Positions 1 to 6,149 of a stretch of 6,845 nt of DNA are shown piece by piece (positions within the stretch are counted from its first letter, which is position 1; each line of letters starts with the position of its first letter). The stretch spans positions 1 through 6,845 of the forward strand of contig JBFELL010000158.1 in NCBI GenBank assembly GCA_041552135.1, given 5' to 3'. Both the position numbers and the translations under genes were made by a program. The stretch comes from SZUA-186 sp041552135. Lineage in GTDB: Bacteria; Pseudomonadota; Gammaproteobacteria; UBA9214. The notes below the pieces were generated by a model. That model was not told the origin of the DNA. It searched no databases and was given only the letters and a program-made list of their open reading frames with translations.

Positions 1-1
1 C

Positions 2-49
2 TATGGCGCGCCTTACGGTGCTCCTTACGGTGCCCCTTACGCTGCTCCG
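2..49 (+). repeat. Four tandem 12-base units encoding YGAP/YAAP
   Basis: Four in-frame 12-base units run at 2-13, 14-25, 26-37 and 38-49. The second and third differ at one wobble position, while the first and fourth are more diverged. The array may begin before the window, so the true copy number is unknown. Near-identity at DNA level suggests recent expansion by slippage or unequal recombination inside the coding region. Confidence 0.8.
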
Positions 50-85
50 GCAGCTCCGGTAGCTCCTGCTGCCCAGGCCCAGTAA
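2..85 (+). CDS. 3' end of a gene with a YGAP-repeat, Ala/Pro-rich C-terminus (5' end outside window)
   Basis: Only the last 27 codons are present, read in the frame that ends at the TAA at 83-85. The visible peptide has three exact Tyr-Gly-Ala-Pro units, a fourth of the form Tyr-Ala-Ala-Pro, then an Ala/Pro/Val stretch ending in Gln-Ala-Gln. There are no charged residues, so the tail is low in complexity and probably extended. Such Tyr/Gly/Pro/Ala-rich tails occur in sulfur-globule envelope proteins of purple and other sulfur bacteria, and also in unrelated secreted or envelope proteins. The sulfur-globule reading is a guess. It gains slight support from the persulfide-sensor-like ArsR regulator encoded nearby on the other strand. 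A strong intrinsic terminator starts 27 bases after the stop, so this is the last gene of its transcript. The reading frame and the repeats are clear; the function is not. Confidence 0.7.
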   Translation, partial: YGAPYGAPYGAPYAAPAAPVAPAAQAQ

Positions 86-112
86 GTAACCCTTACCTGG
101 CCAGAAAAGCCG

Positions 113-151
113 AACGGGGGTGGCCCACCAGGGTCATCCCCGTTTTTTTTT
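113..151 (+). terminator. Strong Rho-independent terminator of the YGAP-tail gene
   Basis: Bases 113-126 pair with 131-144 to form a continuous 14-bp stem, which includes two G-T pairs, closed by the 4-base loop ACCA (127-130). A run of nine T residues follows at 143-151. It lies 27 bases past the TAA at 83-85. For leftward transcripts coming from the ArsR gene the same stem is followed only by a short T run after a 4-base gap, so termination in that direction would be weaker. The stretch between this terminator and the ArsR stop (152-250) has no gene that I can support. Confidence 0.93.
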
Positions 152-250
152 GCCCGGCCCCTGGGCAGGGACCATGGTGGTACGCGGGACATCCGCGGGC
201 AACCGCCCTGGAGTCAACAGAAGCAGACGAACAGGACGGTGCCGCTCAGG

Positions 251-604
251 CTACTCGGGCGACTGCGAGTCATCGGGTGGCGGCACGTCATCCAGATTGG
301 TGCGACACAGGACGTCGCGCATGGTACCGATCAGCTCCAGCAACTTGTCATTCCTGACGCGGTAATAGATCCGGTTGGCATCGCGCCGGGAGGAGACGAT
401 GTTCTTGTTACGCAACTGGTCAAGGTGCTGCGAGACATTGCTCTGGGAGGTCCCGATCCTCTCGACGATTTCCCCCACGGACATCTCCGAATTGCCCAGG
501 GTACACAATATCTTCCAGCGCAGTGGATGCCCCATGGCCTTCAGGGCTTCGGCTGTCAGGGTGATATCTTCTCCAGGCGTCTGGTCCGGCTTTGAATATT
601 CCAT
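251..604 (-). CDS. ArsR/SmtB-family repressor of the SqrR/BigR/YgaV thiol-sensor type
   Basis: This is a 117-residue winged-helix regulator of usual ArsR length. The HTH core lies around residues 42-66 (SVGEIVERIGTSQSNVSQHL) and the wing around 70-84 (RRDANRIYYRV). It lacks the ELCVCDL metal box of ArsR/SmtB arsenic, zinc or cadmium sensors. It has exactly two cysteines, Cys34 (in KILCTL) and Cys100 (in RDVLCR), 66 residues apart. From memory, that matches the spacing and context of the reactive pair in SqrR, BigR and E. coli YgaV, which form a di- or polysulfide bridge with reactive sulfur species and release DNA. The RRDANRIYYRVRN stretch also resembles YgaV. The start is the ATG at 602-604, with AAGGAG at 611-616 six bases upstream. 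The gene is the last of a leftward cluster, 72 bases after the REC-PAS gene. A sulfide/persulfide or redox role is inferred; the family assignment is firm. Confidence 0.93.
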   Translation of the reverse strand: MEYSKPDQTPGEDITLTAEALKAMGHPLRWKILCTLGNSEMSVGEIVERIGTSQSNVSQHLDQLRNKNIVSSRRDANRIYYRVRNDKLLELIGTMRDVLCRTNLDDVPPPDDSQSPE

Positions 605-631
605 CGGGCACTCCTTGTCATACCGCCACAG

Positions 632-659
632 AGTTTACCGGCAACTGCAGGCGTTGCAA
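632..659 (-). promoter_or_regulatory. Candidate promoter and inverted repeat before the ArsR gene
   Basis: On the minus strand TTGCAA (654-659) and TAAACT (632-637) are separated by 16 bases. Each matches the sigma70 consensus at 4 of 6 positions. Transcription would start near 625, giving a short leader that contains the AAGGAG site at 611-616. An inverted repeat, GCAAC (641-645) and GTTGC (653-657) with a 7-base spacer, lies across the -35 box and spacer. GTTGCAAC (653-660) is itself a perfect palindrome. This is a plausible autoregulatory operator, but the arms are short and could be chance. Confidence 0.35.
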
Positions 660-676
660 CCGCTCAGGCCCATGAA

Positions 677-1531
677 TTACGCCTGCATCCCTTCCGCCGC
701 GACCCGCTCGTAGCCGGTCATATCCTTGGCGATACAGATAATATCGGTAATGTTGCCGCGCTCGTTCAGGATCGCGGTACGGGAAAACAGCACCGGTACG
801 CGTCGCCCGTCACTGGCGATGAAACAGGCCTCGATGCTGCTCAGCGTACCGGTCCTGATCAGCGCCTCCAGCCAGGTCCCGAAAAAGGCGTTGGCCTGCG
901 CCTGTTCCTCTTCCTCGAAGACATCGCCAATCGACATCGACAGCAGCTCCCCTTCGCCGTAACCAAGCATCCGGTAGGCGGCAGGATTCGCGGCCTTTAT
1001 CCTGCCCGAGGGCTCAAGCAGCAACAGCGCCTCGCCCATGTTGCCGATGACATTTTCCAGGTAATTCTTCGCCTGCTGGAGCTCGCGGGTCCGCTCGGCC
1101 ACCAGCGATTCGAGTTGCAGGTTCATTTCCCGCTCTTTCTCGATCAGCCGCAGGTAGGTGCTGATCTTGTTGATCAGCTGGTTGTCGTCGATCGGCTTGA
1201 GCAGGTAATCGGCAGCCCCGACCTCGTAGCCCTTTTTCTGGAACTCGTCCGTCTTGTAGGCCGCGGTGAGGAAAATGATCGGGATGTCCCGGGTTTTCTG
1301 CCGCACCTTGAGCATGGATGCGGTCTGGAATCCGTCCATTCCGGGCATCTGGATATCCAGCACAATCAGGTCGATGCGCGGATCCTTGAGTGCGATGTCG
1401 ATGGCCTCGCTGCCGGAGGAGGCCTGCAGCACCTCCACGTCCATGTACTTGTGGATCAGGGCATTCAGCGTGTAGAGGTTGTTCTCGTTATCATCAACGA
1501 TCAGGATTCTGAATCCGGTATAGCGTTTCAT
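677..1531 (-). CDS. Response regulator with REC, coiled-coil and PAS domains, no output domain
   Basis: The protein has 284 residues. Residues 7-125 form a receiver domain with the acidic pair Asp13/Asp14, phospho-acceptor Asp59 (VLDIQMPGMDG), Thr89 and Lys112 (LKP), so all catalytic positions are intact. Residues about 128-160 are charged and likely form a coiled coil leading into a PAS domain (about 155-275) that ends in a PAC-like motif (IAKDMTGYER). The protein stops about 10 residues after the PAS domain: there is no HisKA, GGDEF, EAL, phosphatase or DNA-binding domain. The start ATG (1529-1531) overlaps the stop of the hybrid kinase by 4 bases, which indicates one transcript and translational coupling. 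Only a weak purine-rich site lies upstream. It probably receives phosphate from that kinase and acts by protein contact or as a relay. The PAS ligand cannot be told from sequence. TAA stop at 677-679. Confidence 0.93.
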   Translation of the reverse strand: MKRYTGFRILIVDDNENNLYTLNALIHKYMDVEVLQASSGSEAIDIALKDPRIDLIVLDIQMPGMDGFQTASMLKVRQKTRDIPIIFLTAAYKTDEFQKKGYEVGAADYLLKPIDDNQLINKISTYLRLIEKEREMNLQLESLVAERTRELQQAKNYLENVIGNMGEALLLLEPSGRIKAANPAAYRMLGYGEGELLSMSIGDVFEEEEQAQANAFFGTWLEALIRTGTLSSIEACFIASDGRRVPVLFSRTAILNERGNITDIICIAKDMTGYERVAAEGMQA

Positions 1532-3885
1532 GACACAACCGTCCTGTTTGCTGCATTCAGGAAATCATCGAGCATCGCTTTCAGTTCCACGGGATCCACA
1601 GGCTTCACCAGGCATTCATTGGCGCCGGCTTCCAGGCTGGTGCGGCGATCCTCGTAGCCCGCCCTGGCGGTCAGGGCAATGACTGGCAGATGCGCAAACG
1701 CCGGGGTACTGCGAATCTTGCGGGTCACCTCGTAACCGTCCAGCTCCGGCATCATTATATCCATAAGGATGAGATCAAAGTCGCCATCCGAGTGCAGGGT
1801 CTCCAGCGCCTCCTGGCCATCGCCCGCCGCCATGACCGAGAGGTTCCAGCGTTCAAGCAGAGGTGTCAATGCCAGCAGATTGCGCATGTCGTCATCGACC
1901 AGGAGTATGCGCCTGCCCGCGTAATCGGCCTCCGGTATCGGTGTATCCTGGACATCCTCCCGCGCCCCGCCGGTGGCCGGCTCCCCGACACCCTCGTCCG
2001 GGCGATGCTGCGGCATGATCCCCGGCAGCAGCAGGGAAAACACGGAACCCTTGCCCGGCTCGCTCTCGATCCTGATCTCGCCGCCTACCAGGTGGGCAAG
2101 TTCGCGACTGATCGTCAGGCCCAGCCCGGTGCCGCCGAAATGCCGGCTGGTCGAACCATCAGCCTGCTTGAATGCCTCGAAGATGACCTCCTGCTTGGCG
2201 GGCGGTATGCCGATCCCGGTATCCGCGACACTGATACATACCGCGCAGTCCGTCGCGGCATCCGGCGGGCAGGCCTGCAGCCTGACGGTGACACCGCCCT
2301 GGCGGGTGAATTTCACGGCATTGGACAGAAAGTTGACCAGTATCTGGCGCAGTTTGTCGCTGTCACTGACAACAGAATCCGGCAAGGCAGGATCCACTTC
2401 GAGCTCGAGTGACAGGCCCTTGTCTTCATATTGCGGCCTGAGCAGTTCGACAATGCTATCGAGAAGTTCACGCAGATTCACCGGCCCGGCGACCAGCGAC
2501 ATCTGTCGAGCCTCGATGCGCGACAGGTCGAGGATGTTGTCGATCAGCGCCTTGAGATCGGAACCCGCAGCATGGATCACCCGCGCCTGCTTTTCCCGCT
2601 CGCCCGGCTGCTGGCTGCCGGAGTCAGTCAGCAGCTTCGACAGCAGCAGGATCGAGTTCAGCGGTGTGCGCAGTTCATGGCTGACATTGGCAAGGAATTC
2701 CGACTTGAAACGGTTGGACTCTTCCAGTTCACGGGCATACTCCTGCAGCGCCCTGCTGTGTTCCGTATGCGTCTCGGCAAGTCGCGTCAGGTTGTTGCCG
2801 ATCGCACGCAGCTCTTGCGGGCGCCGCCAGGAAAATTTCACCGCCTCGTCATGTTCCATGACGCGCGAGATACCATCCGTCAGCTCATGACCCAGGCGCT
2901 CGGTTCGCAGCGCGATAATCCGCGCGACAACAAACACGACCAGCAACAGGCCGACCACGATGGTCGCCACGCGAATTTCAATCGCACGCCGCAGCTTGGT
3001 TATGGGCGAGGCGTCCACACTGCGGCCGGCCCACAGCGGACCCGAGAGCTCGGTGGCAAACAGCGGCACCCACAGCACCTGCTGCCCCTGGTATTCCCAC
3101 AGGTCCAGTTCACCCCTGAGGAACAGTTCATCCAGCCCGGGGAAGTCCTTGAAGGCCGTTGCGCCGGCCACTTCGTTTATCTCGCTGCCGAGGTAACGAC
3201 CATCGGAATGCGCCCAGTAGACCCCGCGGTAGGCCCCCGCCAGGCCACCAACATCCATGTAGACAATAACCGCGCCTGTCTGGCCGCTCGCGTCGTCTGC
3301 CCCGGCAGGCACTCGCGGGACGAGCGGGCTGATCAGGCCGAGTTGCATGAACTTGTTCGGTTCAACATCCACCGTCTCGCGATCGAACACGATAGGTCCG
3401 GTCAGCACGGTGCCTGGCTGCAGCTTCGTGCCGGCCTGGATAAACGATCTGTCAATCTGCCCGACAGACCCCTTGCCGGGTTCCAGCAGCCGGGATGTGT
3501 TGTTGCGGTCCAGCCAGAAACGCACCTCACCGGCCTCGTCCAGGAACAGGATCCTGACCACGTCAAGCTGATCGACCAGGACCTGGTTTATCCACGCGAT
3601 GTAGGCGGAGCGCGCATCTGCCAGGCCCTTGGCCGTTTGCGGGTCCGCGCTGTCCAGCAGCATGCCGGGCTCCGGAAACTTGGCCAGCAGGCGCGCCATT
3701 TCGTGGCGGCGTGCAATGTGCTGGTCCAGGTCACTGAACCCGGCGCGCAGATTCTGCAGGTGGGCCTTGTGATAGAGTGATTCGAGCCGGTCAAAGATCA
3801 GCGGCACATTGATGATCAGGGCGGCAAACAGGGGGAGCAGCCCGAACAGGAACAGGAACAGTGAGATTTGCGTTCTCAGCTTCAT
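1528..3885 (-). CDS. Membrane-bound hybrid sensor histidine kinase (periplasmic sensor, HisKA, HATPase, REC)
   Basis: The protein has 785 residues. A transmembrane helix at about 8-30 and a second at about 305-325 bracket a periplasmic sensor region of about 270 residues, probably a CACHE-like fold but not recognised by motif. A HAMP-like linker and coiled coil follow (about 326-395). The HisKA domain carries His403 in SHELRTPLN. The HATPase domain has the N box (Asn518, Asn522), the G1 box DTGIGIP (555-561) and the G2 box GGTGLGL (584-590). A charged, Pro/Gly-rich linker (about 622-655) leads to a receiver domain with Asp664-666, phospho-acceptor Asp709, Thr739 and Lys761. No Hpt domain is present. 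The HATPase contains three clustered cysteines (539, 547, 550). The start at 3883-3885 fits because the first helix begins at once, although no clear Shine-Dalgarno precedes it. First gene of the leftward operon; the 3' end overlaps the REC-PAS gene. The signal sensed is unknown. Confidence 0.96.
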   Translation of the reverse strand: MKLRTQISLFLFLFGLLPLFAALIINVPLIFDRLESLYHKAHLQNLRAGFSDLDQHIARRHEMARLLAKFPEPGMLLDSADPQTAKGLADARSAYIAWINQVLVDQLDVVRILFLDEAGEVRFWLDRNNTSRLLEPGKGSVGQIDRSFIQAGTKLQPGTVLTGPIVFDRETVDVEPNKFMQLGLISPLVPRVPAGADDASGQTGAVIVYMDVGGLAGAYRGVYWAHSDGRYLGSEINEVAGATAFKDFPGLDELFLRGELDLWEYQGQQVLWVPLFATELSGPLWAGRSVDASPITKLRRAIEIRVATIVVGLLLVVFVVARIIALRTERLGHELTDGISRVMEHDEAVKFSWRRPQELRAIGNNLTRLAETHTEHSRALQEYARELEESNRFKSEFLANVSHELRTPLNSILLLSKLLTDSGSQQPGEREKQARVIHAAGSDLKALIDNILDLSRIEARQMSLVAGPVNLRELLDSIVELLRPQYEDKGLSLELEVDPALPDSVVSDSDKLRQILVNFLSNAVKFTRQGGVTVRLQACPPDAATDCAVCISVADTGIGIPPAKQEVIFEAFKQADGSTSRHFGGTGLGLTISRELAHLVGGEIRIESEPGKGSVFSLLLPGIMPQHRPDEGVGEPATGGAREDVQDTPIPEADYAGRRILLVDDDMRNLLALTPLLERWNLSVMAAGDGQEALETLHSDGDFDLILMDIMMPELDGYEVTRKIRSTPAFAHLPVIALTARAGYEDRRTSLEAGANECLVKPVDPVELKAMLDDFLNAANRTVVS

Positions 3886-4005
3886 ATCTGATAGTCATGC
3901 AGACAGATGCGCCGTGACTTTCGCTGGCGCAATTGTTTTACTTTAACACGGTCAAGGCGCAGCTGTTTCGCTGCACATCACCGGCAGACACACAGGGAAC
4001 ACAGC

Positions 4006-5241
4006 ATGCTGCAGCGACTCAGGAACATCGGACCCGGTATCGTGATCGCCGCTACCGGTCTCGGCGCCGGCGACCTTATCGCCGCATCCGTTGCGGGGGC
4101 AAAATACGGTACAGCCCTGCTGTGGGCCGCCGTGATCGGCGCCATCATGAAGTTCGCGATGAACGAGGGCCTGGCACGCTGGCAGCTGGCCACCGGAACA
4201 ACCCTGCTTGAGGGCTGGGTGCATCGCCTGCCCCGCTTCATTTCGATCTATTTCTTCATCTACCTGCTGCTGTGGACCTTCATGGTCGCCGGGGCACTGA
4301 TTGGCGCAACCGGCCTGGCCGCGCACGCCCTGTACCCCGGGCTTTCCGTCGGGCAGTGGGGCGTCATACATTCACTGCTTGCGCTGTTACTTGTCCTGAC
4401 GGGCCGCTATGCACTGCTGGAGCTGGTAATGAAGCTGTTTATCGGTCTCATGCTCGTGGTGGTTATGGTCTGCGCCATACTGGTACTGCCCGACTCGGGA
4501 GACATACTGACCGGCATACTGCAGCCGAGCGTCCCGAAGGGAAGCATCCTTTACATATTCGGCATTATCGGTGGCGTCGGCGGCAGCGTCACCCTGGTCT
4601 GCTACGGTTACTGGATCCGCGAGCGGGGCTGGACCCACCCGGCTGACATGGCGCAAAGCCGCGTCGACCTGGCAGTCGCCTATATCATCACCGGGCTGTT
4701 CGGCATCGCCATCATGATCATTGCCGCCGGCGTAAATCCGGAAGTTATCACCGGGAAGAAGATGGCATTGTCTGTCGCAAATCATCTGGAGACGATCGTC
4801 GGTCCTGTCGGCATGTGGTGTTTCCTGATCGGTTTCTGGAGTGCAGTATTCAGTTCCATGCTGGGCGTGTGGCAGGGGGTGCCCTATATATTTTCGGATT
4901 TCGTCGAGCAGTACACGCGGCGGCCGAATGCGCCCTCCCGCGTGAACACACGCTCATTCGCCTATCGGGGTTACCTGCTGTACATCGCGCTACCGCCAAT
5001 GTTACTGCTGCATCTCGTCGAGGGGCCGGTCTGGATGGTCATCCTGTACGCCGTGGCCGGTGCCTTCTTCATGCCACTGCTGGCGGGGCTGCTGCTGTAT
5101 ATGAACAACCGGCGTGGCTGGGTTCAGGGCCTGCGCAACGGTGCACTGGCCAATCTCGTGCTGCTGGTTTCAGTCCTGCTGTTCGGCCTGCTGATGGCCG
5201 AAAAACTGACAGAGGTCTGGCAGTCCGCTGCCTGGCAATAA
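4006..5241 (+). CDS. Atypical Nramp (SLC11)-superfamily membrane transporter lacking the DPGN and MPH motifs
   Basis: The protein has 411 residues and about 11 predicted transmembrane helices, typical of Nramp proteins. It opens with the family signature GPGIVIAATGLGAGDLIAA (TM1, about 9-27), followed by SVAGAKYG, and TM2-TM3 also resemble Nramp. In TM1 the canonical DPGN metal-binding motif is replaced by GAGD (20-23). In TM6 (about 181-203) the canonical MPH motif is absent, and the stretch GGVGGSVTLVCYGYWIRE stands in its place. A Mn/Fe substrate therefore cannot be assumed. I chose the ATG at 4006: AGGGA lies 7 bases upstream (3994-3998), and the family signature starts at residue 9. An upstream in-frame ATG at 3907 would add 33 Arg/His-rich residues unlike any Nramp N-terminus. 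The gene diverges from the kinase gene across a 120-base gap with an AT-rich patch at 3931-3947, but no convincing promoter is visible there. Family firm, substrate unknown. Confidence 0.93.
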   Translation: MLQRLRNIGPGIVIAATGLGAGDLIAASVAGAKYGTALLWAAVIGAIMKFAMNEGLARWQLATGTTLLEGWVHRLPRFISIYFFIYLLLWTFMVAGALIGATGLAAHALYPGLSVGQWGVIHSLLALLLVLTGRYALLELVMKLFIGLMLVVVMVCAILVLPDSGDILTGILQPSVPKGSILYIFGIIGGVGGSVTLVCYGYWIRERGWTHPADMAQSRVDLAVAYIITGLFGIAIMIIAAGVNPEVITGKKMALSVANHLETIVGPVGMWCFLIGFWSAVFSSMLGVWQGVPYIFSDFVEQYTRRPNAPSRVNTRSFAYRGYLLYIALPPMLLLHLVEGPVWMVILYAVAGAFFMPLLAGLLLYMNNRRGWVQGLRNGALANLVLLVSVLLFGLLMAEKLTEVWQSAAWQ

Positions 5242-5245
5242 CCGC

Positions 5246-5992
5246 TCAGTCCAGGTAGCGTGCCTGCCATTCGAGGTAACGGTTGTGCACGTATTCGGTA
5301 AATTGCACCTTGTCACTGAACTGCCCCGGCTCGATGGCATCGTACACATGGAAATTAACGCGGTTGTTCTGCACCGTGCTCATGTGCCATATCTTGTGCA
5401 GCAGGGTCTGCGGATCGCGCCACTCGAAATCGTCCTGGCACTCGTAGTGCAGGAATACCGGCAGGACCGGCACACCGGTACGCAACGAAATATCGAATGC
5501 GCCATAGCGAAACGATTCGTAAATCCGCCGGCCCTTGCAGCCGCCCTCCGGGTATAAGGCAATATTTTTCCCCTGCTGCAGCGCTGCCTCGATCTCCCCC
5601 GCCGCCGCATTGCGGGACTCTTTAGATTCCCGGTGCACATACAGGGAACCCGATGCCGTGCTGATACGACCGACGAACCACCAGTCCGCGACCTCGATCT
5701 TCGCCAGCGAGTGCACCGTGAACAGCGCCGGTATGCCGATGTCCTCGAAGGCCGAGGGATGATTGGCAACCAGAATATAGCGTTCGGGCAACGGACGGGT
5801 ATTGTGCTGGTGCAGCCGCAGATCGATACCCATAGCCCGCACGAAACTGCGGCACCAGTAGCGAAACAGGCTGAAGTACCAGGGCCGCAGGACGACGGGC
5901 AGAAAGGTCAGCAGGTACATCACCAGGGTAAAGACGGCGAATTCCAGCACCTTGACCAGTCGCCACAGCAGTAACAGCACAAAGCGAATCAT
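5246..5992 (-). CDS. PlsC/LPLAT-type 1-acyl-glycerophosphate acyltransferase family protein
   Basis: Numbering is from the upstream GTG at 5993-5995. The N-terminus is hydrophobic (residues about 5-37, one or two membrane segments), and the glycerolipid acyltransferase domain follows. Motif I is NHPSAFEDIGIP with His79. Motif II is GSLYVHRESKESR (116-128). Motif III is ALYPEGGCKGRR (146-157). These enzymes transfer acyl chains to lysophospholipids at the inner membrane. In the standard HX4D motif the acid is five residues after His; here that position is Glu84, with Asp85 next to it, so this is a variant subgroup and the exact acceptor is uncertain. I prefer the ATG at 5990-5992 (248 residues), because GGAGG (6000-6004) is 7 bases from it but only 4 from the GTG. 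The 3' end meets the convergent transporter gene with 4 bases between stops and no terminator visible between them. Confidence 0.92.
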   Translation of the reverse strand: MIRFVLLLLWRLVKVLEFAVFTLVMYLLTFLPVVLRPWYFSLFRYWCRSFVRAMGIDLRLHQHNTRPLPERYILVANHPSAFEDIGIPALFTVHSLAKIEVADWWFVGRISTASGSLYVHRESKESRNAAAGEIEAALQQGKNIALYPEGGCKGRRIYESFRYGAFDISLRTGVPVLPVFLHYECQDDFEWRDPQTLLHKIWHMSTVQNNRVNFHVYDAIEPGQFSDKVQFTEYVHNRYLEWQARYLD

Positions 5993-6022
5993 CACGGCCC
6001 CTCCCGGTTGTCGGGTTTTCGG

Positions 6023-6052
6023 ATAATGGTCATTAATTCATTTATATCTCAA
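6023..6052 (-). promoter_or_regulatory. Candidate sigma70 promoter of the acyltransferase gene
   Basis: On the minus strand TTGAGA (6047-6052, 5 of 6 matches to the -35 consensus) and CATTAT (6023-6028, 4 of 6 matches to the -10 consensus) are 18 bases apart in the most AT-rich part of the intergenic region. Transcription would start near 6016, and the short leader contains the GGGAGGGG ribosome binding site at 5998-6005. A small hairpin, with arms 6003-6006 and 6012-6015, would partly pair that site. Confidence 0.45.
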
Positions 6053-6114
6053 TCAATTACCATATTCCATTTATGCCTGTCGCAGACCGGGCAAGGCGCT
6101 CATGCCACGTCGAC

Positions 6115-6143
6115 TTGACATTGACCGACCGGTCAACTAGATT
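6115..6143 (+). promoter_or_regulatory. tetR-family gene promoter with TetR operator in the spacer
   Basis: A perfect -35 box TTGACA (6115-6120) and a -10 box TAGATT (6138-6143, 4 of 6 matches) are separated by the optimal 17 bases. The spacer contains the imperfect palindrome TTGACCGACCGGTCAA (6121-6136): 7-base arms TTGACCG and CGGTCAA around a 2-base centre. A repressor bound there would block RNA polymerase, so autoregulation by the adjacent TetR protein is the obvious reading. The expected transcription start falls at about 6149-6151, on the ATG itself, and no Shine-Dalgarno lies between -10 and ATG, so the message appears leaderless. A second copy of the operator core lies at 6776-6791. 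Confidence 0.8.
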
Positions 6144-6149
6144 GCTGTC

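Noticed and set aside
239..595. Forward open frame opposite the ArsR gene
   Set aside because: The reverse strand encodes a full-length ArsR protein with a good AAGGAG site; the forward product has no family features.
1690..2412. Forward open frame of 240 codons opposite the HATPase and receiver coding region
   Set aside because: Antisense shadow of the kinase gene, with no motif and no suitable ribosome binding site noticed.
2431..3780. Long forward open frame of 449 codons opposite the kinase gene
   Set aside because: It is the antisense shadow of a GC-rich coding region. The kinase on the other strand carries complete, ordered domains, and the forward frame shows no recognisable domain.
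3847..3862. Short GAACAG direct repeat near the kinase start
   Set aside because: It encodes alternating Leu/Phe of the first transmembrane helix and needs no other explanation.
3907..4005. N-terminal extension of the transporter from an upstream in-frame ATG
   Set aside because: The 33 extra residues are rich in Arg and His and unlike any Nramp N-terminus. The ATG at 4006 has a well-spaced AGGGA and directly precedes the family signature.
3886..4005. Divergent promoters between the kinase and transporter genes
   Set aside because: The AT-rich patch at 3931-3947 is suggestive, but no -35/-10 pair better than about half consensus could be placed on either strand.
6003..6019. Small hairpin CCCG/CGGG followed by TTTT on the forward strand, resembling a terminator
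   Set aside because: The stem is only 4 bp, and no forward gene ends upstream of it because this is the gap between two divergent genes. It may at most affect access to the acyltransferase ribosome binding site.
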